Made by a program: the position numbers and the translations under genes
Notes under the pieces: model-generated
Seen by the model: the letters and a program-made list of their open reading frames with translations, nothing else
The model's database searches: none
Told to the model about the DNA's origin: nothing
In this document: positions 25,949-33,209 of the stretch, one piece after another
Numbering within the stretch: position 1 is the first letter of the stretch
Layout of the letters: every line of letters starts with the position of its first letter
NCBI GenBank assembly: GCA_002483765.1
Contig: DLIO01000088.1
Coordinates: 3,807 to 51,004 of the forward strand
From: Lentisphaeria bacterium UBA7640
Lineage (GTDB): Bacteria; Verrucomicrobiota; Lentisphaeria; Victivallales; Victivallaceae
Direction of reading: 5' to 3'
Length of the DNA stretch: 47,198 nt

Positions 25949-28351
25949 TTACTTGGATTGAGTCAACTCTTTGGCGATTTTCACCGATGCCATAGCGTCA
26001 AGCGCATAATGAGCTCCGATCTCTTCTGCATAATCACGATCCACAACTGCGCCACCAATCATAAACGGAATATTTATACCGCGAGCGCGCGCCAATTCCG
26101 CCACATCCTTCATCCGAACCATCGTCGTCGTCATCAAGGCCGAAAGCCCGATTAGAGCCGCATTTTTCGCTATTGCTTCATTGACTATGCGTTCAGCTGA
26201 AACATCTTTACCTAAATCAACGACCTCAAAGCCATAGTTTTTCAACATCAACGCAACGATGTTTTTACCAATATCGTGAACATCGCCCTCAACCGTAGCA
26301 ATAACCACCACCGGCTTGGCGCCAGTTCCTGCGGAATCCTTTTCTAACAACGGTTCCAAAACCTGAAACCCTCTACGCATTGTTTCTGCACTCATCATCA
26401 ATTGTGGCAGAAAATAGATTTTTTTATCGTAAAGATCGCCAACTTTATTGATGGCCGGGATCAGATTTTCATCCATAATCGATTTAGCGGTAATGCCAGA
26501 ATCAAGCGCAATCTGGATCGTTGCAGGAATCCCTTCTTCATCACCTTCCACGACCATGCGGAATATTTTTTCGGACGGAGTTTCGCTGATATCTTTAGTT
26601 TTAGCTCTTACATTCCCAACTGTTCCATATTTCCCAACAAAACGCATCATATTGTGATCGCGAGCACAGAGTGCATCGCCAGCAGCGACAATCTCCATCA
26701 ATGCGGCATTATCCGGATTAGCAATCGCCATCGTCAAACCATTACCCATCGCCATCGCTAGAAATGTGTTATTAATCAATCCCCGCGCCGGCATACCAAA
26801 ACTAACGTTTGAAAGCCCGCAAACCGTATTGACTCCAAAATCCTGACTACACCAGCGAATTAAGTCCAAAGCGATTTTGGGCGCATCTGGAGAACTCGAA
26901 ACCGCCATAATCAGCGCATCAACGCACAAATCTTCTTTGTGATAACCGTATTTTTGTGCTTCCGCAAAAATAGACTGGATTACCTCCGCGCGCTCTTCTA
27001 CCGAATTTGGAATACCGCCATCGGTCAGAGGTAGTAAAATAAACATCGCTCCATATTTAGCAGCAATCGGAAGCGTCTGTTCAATCCGAGTTTTTTCAGC
27101 AGAGATAGAATTCACAATCGCACGTCCCGGATAAACCCGAAGCGCCGCCTCAATCACCGCCGGATCGACCGAATCAATGCAGAGTGGCCGTGGATTCGTA
27201 CTTGACAATTCGGTCAACGCCTCCAGCATCATCGTCTTTTCATCAATGCCTGAAAGTCCAAAATTCAGATCCAAAACCGCCGCACCATTAGCATCCTGAG
27301 ATTGCGCAAATTCCCGAACCATGTTTAGAGAACCCGCTCGCAATTCGGCTTGCAATGCTTTTTTGCCAGTCGGATTAATGCGTTCGCCAATCACCGCAAA
27401 CGGCTGGCCACTGCCTAGTAGACAATATCCGCGCGCGGTAGAAATCGCACTCAAAGAATCGCGCATCGGCGGACCCGGAATAAATTTTGATGAACAAGTT
27501 GCCAATTCACGGATATGTTCGGGCGTGGAACCACAACAGCCACCGATTATATTTACTCCCGCTTGCGCAAAATCCTTAGCAAACGCACCAAATTCCGCTG
27601 GTTGCATCTGAAATACCGTTTCGCCATTAATCAGTTTCGGCAGTCCCGCGTTAGGTTTAGCCACTAGTGGAATAGTTGCATAAGGCTTGAGTTTCTTGAT
27701 TACCTCCAACATATCTTCTGGGCCAGTAGAACAGTTACAGCCAAACGCATCGGCACCAAGAGATTGCATTGTAATCAACGCAGACAAAGGATCATTGCCC
27801 ATTAAAGTACGTTGATTTTGATCAAAGGTCATAGTCACCATTACCGGCAAATCACAAGATTCACGGATCGCAATCACGGCACAGCGTGCTTCTTGAATAT
27901 CCATCATAGTTTCCACTACAAATCCATCCACACCGCCTTCCAACAGTCCTTTCACTTGCTCTTTGTAGATGTTAACGATATCCTCAAATTCCATATCGCC
28001 CATCGGTTTGATAAATGCACCTGTTGGAGCGATATCAGCAAAAACCAACCCATCGCCAGCTGCGCGGCGTGATAACTTAGCCAAATCGCGATTAATTTCC
28101 ACACAATTTTCACCAAACCCGAACTCTTCAAGTTTTAAACGATTTCCTCCAAAGGTCGGAGCATAGACAATGTCAGAACCTGCAGCTCGATAACGCTGTT
28201 GGATATCAATAATCGCATCGGGATTGTCCAGAATCCATTTCTCAGGCGAAACACCCTGTGGCATCCCGCGCTTAATCAATTCTGTACCAGTAGCGCCGTC
28301 CAAAATAACTATTTTAGATAATATAAGTTCTCGGAATTGTTTTCTATTCAT
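25949..28351 (-). CDS. metH: Cobalamin-dependent methionine synthase, short form
   Basis: An 800-residue protein with three MetH modules in order. The homocysteine-binding barrel (about 1-290) has zinc-ligand cysteines in FGCNCSTGPED and GGCCGSTPEH. A pterin/methyltetrahydrofolate barrel follows (about 310-570, GERINPTGKKALQAEL). The cobalamin cap and Rossmann domain (about 590-800) contains VEGDVHDIGKNIVALML with the lower-ligand His, and IGLSALMTTTMVRM. The C-terminal AdoMet reactivation domain of E. coli MetH (about 330 residues) is absent, as in some other bacteria, so reactivation must come from a separate protein or another mechanism. It acts in the cytoplasm. GGAGAAACGATT precedes the ATG. 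A periplasmic B12-binding-protein homologue is encoded nearby. No cobalamin or SAM riboswitch was recognised upstream. Confidence 0.95.
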   Translation of the reverse strand: MNRKQFRELILSKIVILDGATGTELIKRGMPQGVSPEKWILDNPDAIIDIQQRYRAAGSDIVYAPTFGGNRLKLEEFGFGENCVEINRDLAKLSRRAAGDGLVFADIAPTGAFIKPMGDMEFEDIVNIYKEQVKGLLEGGVDGFVVETMMDIQEARCAVIAIRESCDLPVMVTMTFDQNQRTLMGNDPLSALITMQSLGADAFGCNCSTGPEDMLEVIKKLKPYATIPLVAKPNAGLPKLINGETVFQMQPAEFGAFAKDFAQAGVNIIGGCCGSTPEHIRELATCSSKFIPGPPMRDSLSAISTARGYCLLGSGQPFAVIGERINPTGKKALQAELRAGSLNMVREFAQSQDANGAAVLDLNFGLSGIDEKTMMLEALTELSSTNPRPLCIDSVDPAVIEAALRVYPGRAIVNSISAEKTRIEQTLPIAAKYGAMFILLPLTDGGIPNSVEERAEVIQSIFAEAQKYGYHKEDLCVDALIMAVSSSPDAPKIALDLIRWCSQDFGVNTVCGLSNVSFGMPARGLINNTFLAMAMGNGLTMAIANPDNAALMEIVAAGDALCARDHNMMRFVGKYGTVGNVRAKTKDISETPSEKIFRMVVEGDEEGIPATIQIALDSGITAKSIMDENLIPAINKVGDLYDKKIYFLPQLMMSAETMRRGFQVLEPLLEKDSAGTGAKPVVVIATVEGDVHDIGKNIVALMLKNYGFEVVDLGKDVSAERIVNEAIAKNAALIGLSALMTTTMVRMKDVAELARARGINIPFMIGGAVVDRDYAEEIGAHYALDAMASVKIAKELTQSK

Positions 28352-28688
28352 AATCGTTTCTCCATAATAAAACTTTGTTCATTCTTCTATTATTCTTGAG
28401 AATTCAGAAGAAAAAACCGCGACATCGCCACGTAAATAATCTGATTAATATACCAAACAAAGGGTTTTTATTCCACTAAAAAAATTTTTAAATAAATTTT
28501 AGTAAAAATAAATAGTAATTAATAATATACTTAAAGCTCTTATTACCAAGATATTAAACGTATATCCATGCATAAAAAAGTTGTAATTTTCTTTTTTTAC
28601 CTGAAGTTTAATGATTTTCGAGTTGTTAATTCAAAAAAAATGGATATAATATATGGAGTTACTAACCCAAAACCTGTAGGAGGGAAAG
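28352..28688. other. Intergenic region between divergent metH and the 63-residue gene
   Basis: A very AT-rich region. On the right it holds the strong rightward promoter listed separately. The leftward metH promoter is not clear. I see no riboswitch-like conserved box and no repeat of the palindrome family. Confidence 0.5.
28623..28650 (+). promoter_or_regulatory. Sigma-70-type promoter of the 63-residue protein gene
   Basis: TTGTTA (28623-28628), a 16-nt spacer with an A-tract, then TATAAT (28645-28650). The expected start near 28657 gives a leader of about 30 nt ending in TGTAGGAGGGAAAG, an almost ideal ribosome binding site directly before the ATG at 28689. Confidence 0.75.
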
Positions 28689-28880
28689 ATGAAGCACAGT
28701 TTTTATGACGTCAAAGAGAAGAGTAAGGTTGATGCCGAAGTGACCGAAAAAGTTACCTACGGAACAGCAGGCAATGAGCGTTATGCGTTCAAAGCGAAGA
28801 CCAAAGACGGCCGTAACCTGACCGCTTTTGTCAGCAAAGCCACTTGGGAAAAATCCACAGCCAAGAAAGCTAAAAAGTAA
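28689..28880 (+). CDS. Small basic protein, unknown function, strong expression signals
   Basis: A 63-residue protein: MKHSFYDVKEKSKVDAEVTE, then KVTYGTAGNERYAFKAKTKD, then a Lys/Ala-rich tail ending KSTAKKAKK. It alternates hydrophobic and charged residues consistent with a small beta-barrel or beta-sheet, followed by a basic tail; there is no cysteine, signal or membrane segment. I do not recognise the family. A good promoter, a near-ideal ribosome binding site and a following terminator make it a self-contained and probably abundant transcript. The basic tail invites the guess of nucleic-acid or ribosome binding, but there is no direct evidence. Confidence 0.85.
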   Translation: MKHSFYDVKEKSKVDAEVTEKVTYGTAGNERYAFKAKTKDGRNLTAFVSKATWEKSTAKKAKK

Positions 28881-28904
28881 TTCAACGCTGAATTAACCTT
28901 CCAA

Positions 28905-28940
28905 ATGCTCCCGAACCGCAAGTTCGGGTGCATTTTTTTT
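28905..28940 (+). terminator. Intrinsic terminator after the 63-residue protein gene
   Basis: A 7-bp stem, CCCGAAC and GTTCGGG, with loop CGCAA (28910-28928), extended by ATGC/GCAT outside a T-T mismatch, then eight T residues (28933-28940). It is a textbook rho-independent terminator, 24 nt after the stop. Confidence 0.93.
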
Positions 28941-28989
28941 GGGGAATTATCATGTTTTTTGCGATAATTCCTTATTCTTACGGATAAAA

Positions 28990-29841
28990 ATGAAACTTAT
29001 ATTACAAATAACTGTTTTTTTAATAGCTTTGACTATGATCGGTGCAGAACGCGTCGTATCATTAACCCCGAATCTCACTGAACTTGTTTTTGCGCTTGAA
29101 CAGGAAAAAAAACTGGTGGGTCGCTCTTCCGCTTGCGATTATCCTGAGGCGGCCAAAAAGATTCCAATCGCTGGAGATTTTGCTAAACCTTCGCTGGAAC
29201 CGCTCGCCGCACTACGTCCAACCCTTGTAATATCAGAAGCTACCCGCGGTCTCCAGCATGCAACCGCTATCCGCAATTTGGGTATCAAATTTGTTTCGTT
29301 GCCCAGCGTCTCTATCGCAGATTGCTTGAAAAATATTGCCAGTCTTGGAGAACTGTTAGGTTGTAAAGAAAATGCCGATGAATTAATCAAACAGACAAAA
29401 AAAGATTTGCAACAACTCCGTTCGACCTTGCCGCCATTGGAACAACGTCCCAAAGTGATAATCCTAATTTCAGATTCGCCATTAATCACTGTAGGCCGTA
29501 GCAGTTTCATCAATGAAATGATCGAATTGGCCGGAGGGCGCAATGTCGGCGCTGTCAGAGAAGAAAATTATTTTACTTGTTCAATGGAATATTTGGTTGA
29601 ACAACAACCAGACGTTTTAATTATGGCTCCGCACATGGCTTCTGGAATTAAGAAATTAAAACAAAATCCAGCATGGCAAGGTTTGCCAGCAGTTAAAAAC
29701 AACCGTATTCACGCAAATATCGATCCCGCGATCCTTTATCGTCTCGGCCCGCGCACGGTTGAAGGCATCAAAACCATGCGCAAACTATTCTTCCCAGACC
29801 CCAGTCAAAAGCCTTTAATGAAGGGACCATCTGACCGCTAG
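28990..29841 (+). CDS. Periplasmic binding protein of the BtuF (cobalamin/siderophore) family
   Basis: From ATG 28990 the protein has 283 residues. A signal peptide (MKLILQITVFLIALTMIGA) is followed by RVVSLTPNLTELVFALEQEKKLVG, the classic start of the BtuF/FecB type of periplasmic binding protein. SLEPLAALRPTLVI, PDVLIMAP and a C-terminal RLGPRTVEGI follow. The longer frame start at 28939 lies in the terminator and is rejected. BtuF delivers vitamin B12 to the BtuCD importer; related proteins bind ferric siderophores or haem. The neighbouring B12-dependent metH favours cobalamin, but no BtuC or BtuD gene is in the window and no outer-membrane receptor is adjacent. Confidence 0.85.
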   Translation: MKLILQITVFLIALTMIGAERVVSLTPNLTELVFALEQEKKLVGRSSACDYPEAAKKIPIAGDFAKPSLEPLAALRPTLVISEATRGLQHATAIRNLGIKFVSLPSVSIADCLKNIASLGELLGCKENADELIKQTKKDLQQLRSTLPPLEQRPKVIILISDSPLITVGRSSFINEMIELAGGRNVGAVREENYFTCSMEYLVEQQPDVLIMAPHMASGIKKLKQNPAWQGLPAVKNNRIHANIDPAILYRLGPRTVEGIKTMRKLFFPDPSQKPLMKGPSDR

Positions 29842-30035
29842 AAATTTACTTTTAGTCGGCTCGTCAACTATATTAAAAACACGGCCGGCAGATAATGTTC
29901 AGGACCTCAAATCCGCGAATGTTTATGCTATATCATATTTATTGGAGCTTTTAAAACAACACAATTTAGTTTTAAACTAGTCGCCATCCCAATGCTCTAG
30001 ACGTGAAATGAGAATATGAATTGTAAATAATAATA

Positions 30036-30326
30036 TTAAGCCATTAAAATTAACGAAATTACTTTTATGATTATGTGTCCAACTGACTTATTTTTCGAGA
30101 GAAAATAAAGTAAACTTTTGAAAAAGATCACTAAAGAAATAAGAAAAGAAGCCAGACAGAGAAAAATGAAATTTTTACCAATTCCAAGATACATGCCGAA
30201 CTTCATGACGAACTTCATGACGAACTTCATGACGAAGATGGAAAGCATTGGGATTAACAGATATAACCCAATTTCATAGATATAAGTTAAAACATTACCC
30301 TTGTATTTTGTTTCTGTGTGACCCAT
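30036..30326 (-). CDS. Possible small membrane protein with internal tetrapeptide repeat
   Basis: A 96-residue reading frame with two hydrophobic segments. The first runs from about residue 14 to 34 (YIYEIGLYLLIPMLSIFV) and the second, starting FIFLCLASFLISLVIFF, lies near 54-75. Between them MKFV is repeated as MKFV-MKFV-MKFG, encoded by a 12-bp tandem repeat. No convincing ribosome binding site precedes the ATG, and there is no operon partner. I do not recognise a family. It could be a real small membrane protein, or a chance frame in a region that has accumulated repeats. Confidence 0.4.
   Translation of the reverse strand: MGHTETKYKGNVLTYIYEIGLYLLIPMLSIFVMKFVMKFVMKFGMYLGIGKNFIFLCLASFLISLVIFFKSLLYFLSKNKSVGHIIIKVISLILMA
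30192..30236 (-). repeat. 12-bp tandem repeat, about 3.7 units
   Basis: The unit GAACTTCATGAC (plus strand) begins at 30198, 30210 and 30222, with partial units on both sides. It is in frame with the minus-strand ORF, where it encodes the MKFV repeats. Multiples of three preserve the frame, so unit number may vary between strains without disrupting the ORF. Confidence 0.85.
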
Positions 30327-30438
30327 AAACTGTCTTGAAAACCAGTGGTTAAATTTAACGGATCGACGCAGAGCCTCTTCACCAGAATTAATGGCTGAAT
30401 TTATGCCCGAATCATGCTTAAAAACTTTGAAATTGAAG

Positions 30439-30463
30439 AAAGTGACGAACTAATCGTCACTTT
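30439..30463. terminator. Perfect 10-bp stem-loop, possible terminator
   Basis: AAAGTGACGA and TCGTCACTTT are perfectly complementary around the loop ACTAA. The plus strand continues TGTGC after a run of four T, so the U-tract is short. No certain gene ends just before it on either strand. It could terminate readthrough, or mark the end of a lost gene. Confidence 0.5.
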
Positions 30464-30666
30464 TGTGCAATATGCCGAATGACTTATTACGAGGTTCCAA
30501 GGATTTTTTTGGGAACCGATAAAGTCGCATTCACATCAGATACCGGTGACTGTCAATTGAAAATGAAATAAAAGCAACCAACGGGAGCGGTTATGGCGGA
30601 TTGCGGCTTGATCGCTGACGAGTTCTATGAACTTTAACCTTAACTTATAACGTAATATCAATCCTA

Positions 30667-30697
30667 AATTCGCGCGCGCATTATGCGCGCGCGAATT
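30667..30697 (+). repeat. 31-bp intergenic palindrome, copy 4 (perfect)
   Basis: A perfect inverted repeat centred on 30682 with arm AATTCGCGCGCGC around ATTAT. Compared with copies 2 and 3 the A-T pair at arm position 5 is a C-G pair, so complementarity is kept. It lies 87 nt beyond the stop of the EF-G-like gene. Its plus-strand 5' flank (AATATCAATCCTAAATTC) matches the family flank, so the element points away from that gene's direction. Confidence 0.9.
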
Positions 30698-30783
30698 AGG
30701 GATATACTTTACAACTCTCCAATGCTTCCTCAAAGAAAACAATGTGCGAGATAAGTAATCAGTGTTTTACGATAACTCCGGGA

Positions 30784-32787
30784 TCAATCCTCTTCGCCCT
30801 GCGATGCTTGGTATTTCGCTATGACATCGCTAGCAATATTAGTTGGAACTTGTTCAAAGCGCGAGAAACTCATTTCAAACAATCCACTACCTTGAGTTAA
30901 TGAACGCAACTCCGTCGCATATCGTGACATTTCTGCTTGCGGAACTTCAGCCATAACAACCTGCAGGCCATCTTCAACACTCATACCGAGGATACGTCCT
31001 CGGCGCTGATTCAGGTCGCCGCTGATATCGCCCATATATATGCTGGGAATATGGATCGCAACTTTCATAATTGGCTCTAGTAGCACTGGTTTTGCTTTAC
31101 TCATGGCATCTTTGAATGCACGCCGAGTGGCGATTTTAAAAGCCATTTCGGAAGAGTCTACGTCGTGATATTTGCCATCATAAACGGTTACTTTCAGGCG
31201 TTCAACTTTACAACCAGCCAGTGGTCCATTGACCATTGATTCGAGAACACCCTTTTCGACTGCCGGAATAAAATTCTTAGGAATTGCTCCTCCAACAACG
31301 GCATTTTCAAATGAAAACGTTTCGGCAGGTTCAATTTTCAGATAAACCTCGCCAAATTGTCCATGCCCGCCAGATTGCTTTTTGTGCCGAAAATGTCCTT
31401 CCCCAATTCCTGTTATAGTTTCGCGATAAGCAATTTTAGGCGCAGCAGTATTAATTTCGAGTTTATAATCCCTAAGTAATTTCTTAATAACATGCTGGAG
31501 ATGCCGTTCGCCCATGCCTGACAATAAAAATTCATGAGTCTCTTTATGTCGCGAAATAATAACGGTAGTATCAGTCGCAATAATTTTATTGAGACTGCTT
31601 ACAATTTTATCATCTTCTCCAGATTTCACCGCTGAAATCGCATATGAGAACACCGGTTCTGGATAATTTACCTTTGGTAACTCTTTTACCTCGGCTACCG
31701 AAGCAATGGTATTGCCAATATTAGCGTCTTTAAGTTTTGGAGCCGCAAAAAGCATGCCAGGAACAGCTTCATTGACGATTTTTTGACTTTTTCCGTTCAT
31801 TACGATCAAATTCCCTAAACGATCTTTGTTGCCAGTGGTGATATTAAAAATATCTGTTTCGGCCCTAAAGGTGCCACTGAAAACACGGAAAAAGGTTAAT
31901 TTCCCCACAAATGCGTCATTCTGGCTTCGGAAAGCCAATGCCACTGCAGGTCCTTCTTCAGAGATTTCCATTTTAGATTCGTCACGCATTATCAAGTTTT
32001 TGCGCTCAAGAGGATTGGGAGAAAAGGCATTAATCGCATCCATCAGTTCTGTGACGCCGATATCCTTGATTGAACTTCCGGCAAAAACTGGTGCCAAACT
32101 GCCACTGCATATTGCAATCTTCAAACCGCGGTTGATCTCTTCAGTAGTCAACTCTTTGCCTTCAAGATATTTTTCCATTAATGTTTCGTCTGCTTCGGCG
32201 ATGGTATCCATCAAAGTTTGACGATATTTCTCCAGCTCAGGAGAAATATTTTCTTCGGTTAAAATGTTGACGATTCCAGAAAAATCGGCTTCTTTTCCTA
32301 TTGGATATGTTAATGGAACACAAACGGTTTTGCCATATGCTTCCTGGAGTTCATTGATAACGCGTTCGAAGTCTGAACCCTCCATCTCTAAACGGTTGAC
32401 ATAAATAAAACGGGGTAAATTGAGCCCAACCGCCCGTTGCCAACCGCGACCAGTACCGGTTTCAACGCCATTGACACCATTGATAACCAAAATCGTGCTG
32501 TCGACCACGTGCAAAGCGCACATCATTTTCCCAACAAATTCATTGTAGCCGGGGGGATCGATAAAGAACCAGCTGTTGTCTTTATATTCGCAAGTTAATG
32601 GGGTTGAATAAATACTACTTCTTTTTTCTTGTTCAGTTGGAGCGTAATCTGATACGGACGTCTTCTGGTCGACACTGCCCAGTCGGTCTACTGCCCCGGC
32701 CTTGAACAACATCAAATCACATAAAGACGTCTTACCGCAGCCGCAATGGCCAGTTACTCCAAAATTTCTGATTTCGCGAGCTTTCAT
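30784..32787 (-). CDS. Elongation factor G-like GTPase, divergent
   Basis: A 667-residue translation-factor GTPase with EF-G domain order: G domain to about 270, beta-barrel domain II (FVGKLTFFRVFSGTF), domain III (LPEPVFSYAIS-like region and GMGERHLQHVIKKL), domain IV (GHFRHKKQSGGHGQFGEVYLKI, AGCKVERLKVTVYDGKYHDVDSS) and domain V (LEPIMKVAIHIPSIYMGDISGDLNQRRGRI). It matches the shorter EF-G2-like class rather than canonical EF-G (about 690-700 residues). The P-loop is GHCGCGKTS and G3 is DPPG. G4 reads NRLE instead of NKxD, a notable departure at the guanine-specificity motif. It probably has a ribosome-associated role; the function of this class is not settled. Confidence 0.88.
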   Translation of the reverse strand: MKAREIRNFGVTGHCGCGKTSLCDLMLFKAGAVDRLGSVDQKTSVSDYAPTEQEKRSSIYSTPLTCEYKDNSWFFIDPPGYNEFVGKMMCALHVVDSTILVINGVNGVETGTGRGWQRAVGLNLPRFIYVNRLEMEGSDFERVINELQEAYGKTVCVPLTYPIGKEADFSGIVNILTEENISPELEKYRQTLMDTIAEADETLMEKYLEGKELTTEEINRGLKIAICSGSLAPVFAGSSIKDIGVTELMDAINAFSPNPLERKNLIMRDESKMEISEEGPAVALAFRSQNDAFVGKLTFFRVFSGTFRAETDIFNITTGNKDRLGNLIVMNGKSQKIVNEAVPGMLFAAPKLKDANIGNTIASVAEVKELPKVNYPEPVFSYAISAVKSGEDDKIVSSLNKIIATDTTVIISRHKETHEFLLSGMGERHLQHVIKKLLRDYKLEINTAAPKIAYRETITGIGEGHFRHKKQSGGHGQFGEVYLKIEPAETFSFENAVVGGAIPKNFIPAVEKGVLESMVNGPLAGCKVERLKVTVYDGKYHDVDSSEMAFKIATRRAFKDAMSKAKPVLLEPIMKVAIHIPSIYMGDISGDLNQRRGRILGMSVEDGLQVVMAEVPQAEMSRYATELRSLTQGSGLFEMSFSRFEQVPTNIASDVIAKYQASQGEED

Positions 32788-33209
32788 GACAACACCTCTC
32801 TTTTTGAGTTTGTTTGAAAAAAACTAGGCTAAGTCAAAACAATAGCAGATGAATTTAAGATGTCAAAACTTAATTAAAAGAATCTTAGTACAAGATTATC
32901 GGGGCTAATCTAGGATTAAAATTATTTTTCTAATTATGCGCGCATTAATTTAAGCTCGATACATAAAAAATAAAAATTGTCGGAAATATGATTATAAGGG
33001 CTCTTCTTAAAATTATTATTACTTCACGGCAATATTTTGAAAAAAATTAAAAATAACAATTATGACTCCTCAAATATGATGTAGTAAGCCATTCGTCATA
33101 TCAAGAATATCAATTCGTCATTTAGTGAGTGTGGTTTCCGTATTGATTTTGGTTAAGAACACAAACCGGTCTTCAAAGCGACGTTAGAAAAATAATTTTA
33201 TGACGGTAG
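32788..33209. other. Intergenic region between nnr and the EF-G-like gene
   Basis: About 420 AT-rich bases with no credible gene. AACACCTCTC before 32787 reads GAGAGGTGTT on the minus strand, a good ribosome binding site for the EF-G-like gene. A degenerate copy of the palindrome lies at 32932-32954. ATTCGTCAT occurs twice (near 33091 and 33113), which may be chance. Confidence 0.45.
32932..32954 (-). repeat. Degenerate, shortened copy of the intergenic palindrome
   Basis: The minus strand reads CTTAAATTAATGCGCGCATA then ATT. It keeps the CTTAAATT flank and AATT ends of the family, but the GC-alternating arms have collapsed into a single short block. It looks like a copy that lost the central part by deletion between the arms. 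The preceding gene on this strand is nnr, whose stop is about 255 nt away. Confidence 0.55.

Larger units (their letters stand above)
29842..30783. other. Gene-poor region of about 940 bp
   Basis: This contains one doubtful minus-strand reading frame (30036-30326) with a 12-bp tandem repeat, a perfect 10-bp stem-loop (30439-30463) and palindrome copy 4 (30667-30697). A plus-strand open frame of about 45 codons ending at 29980 has coding-like composition (ending in SYLLELLKQHNLVLN) but no start codon or ribosome binding site; it could be a decayed gene end. No RNA gene was recognised. Confidence 0.45.

Noticed and set aside
28352..28688. Cobalamin or SAM riboswitch upstream of metH
   Set aside because: No B12-box or SAM-box core could be found by eye on the metH strand.
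29850..29980. Plus-strand open frame ending in SYLLELLKQHNLVLN
   Set aside because: Looks coding-like but has no start codon or ribosome binding site and no recognised family; at most a gene remnant, mentioned under the gene-poor region.
30536..30742. A 68-codon minus-strand frame
   Set aside because: It contains the palindrome, has no ribosome binding site and its composition is not protein-like; treated as chance.
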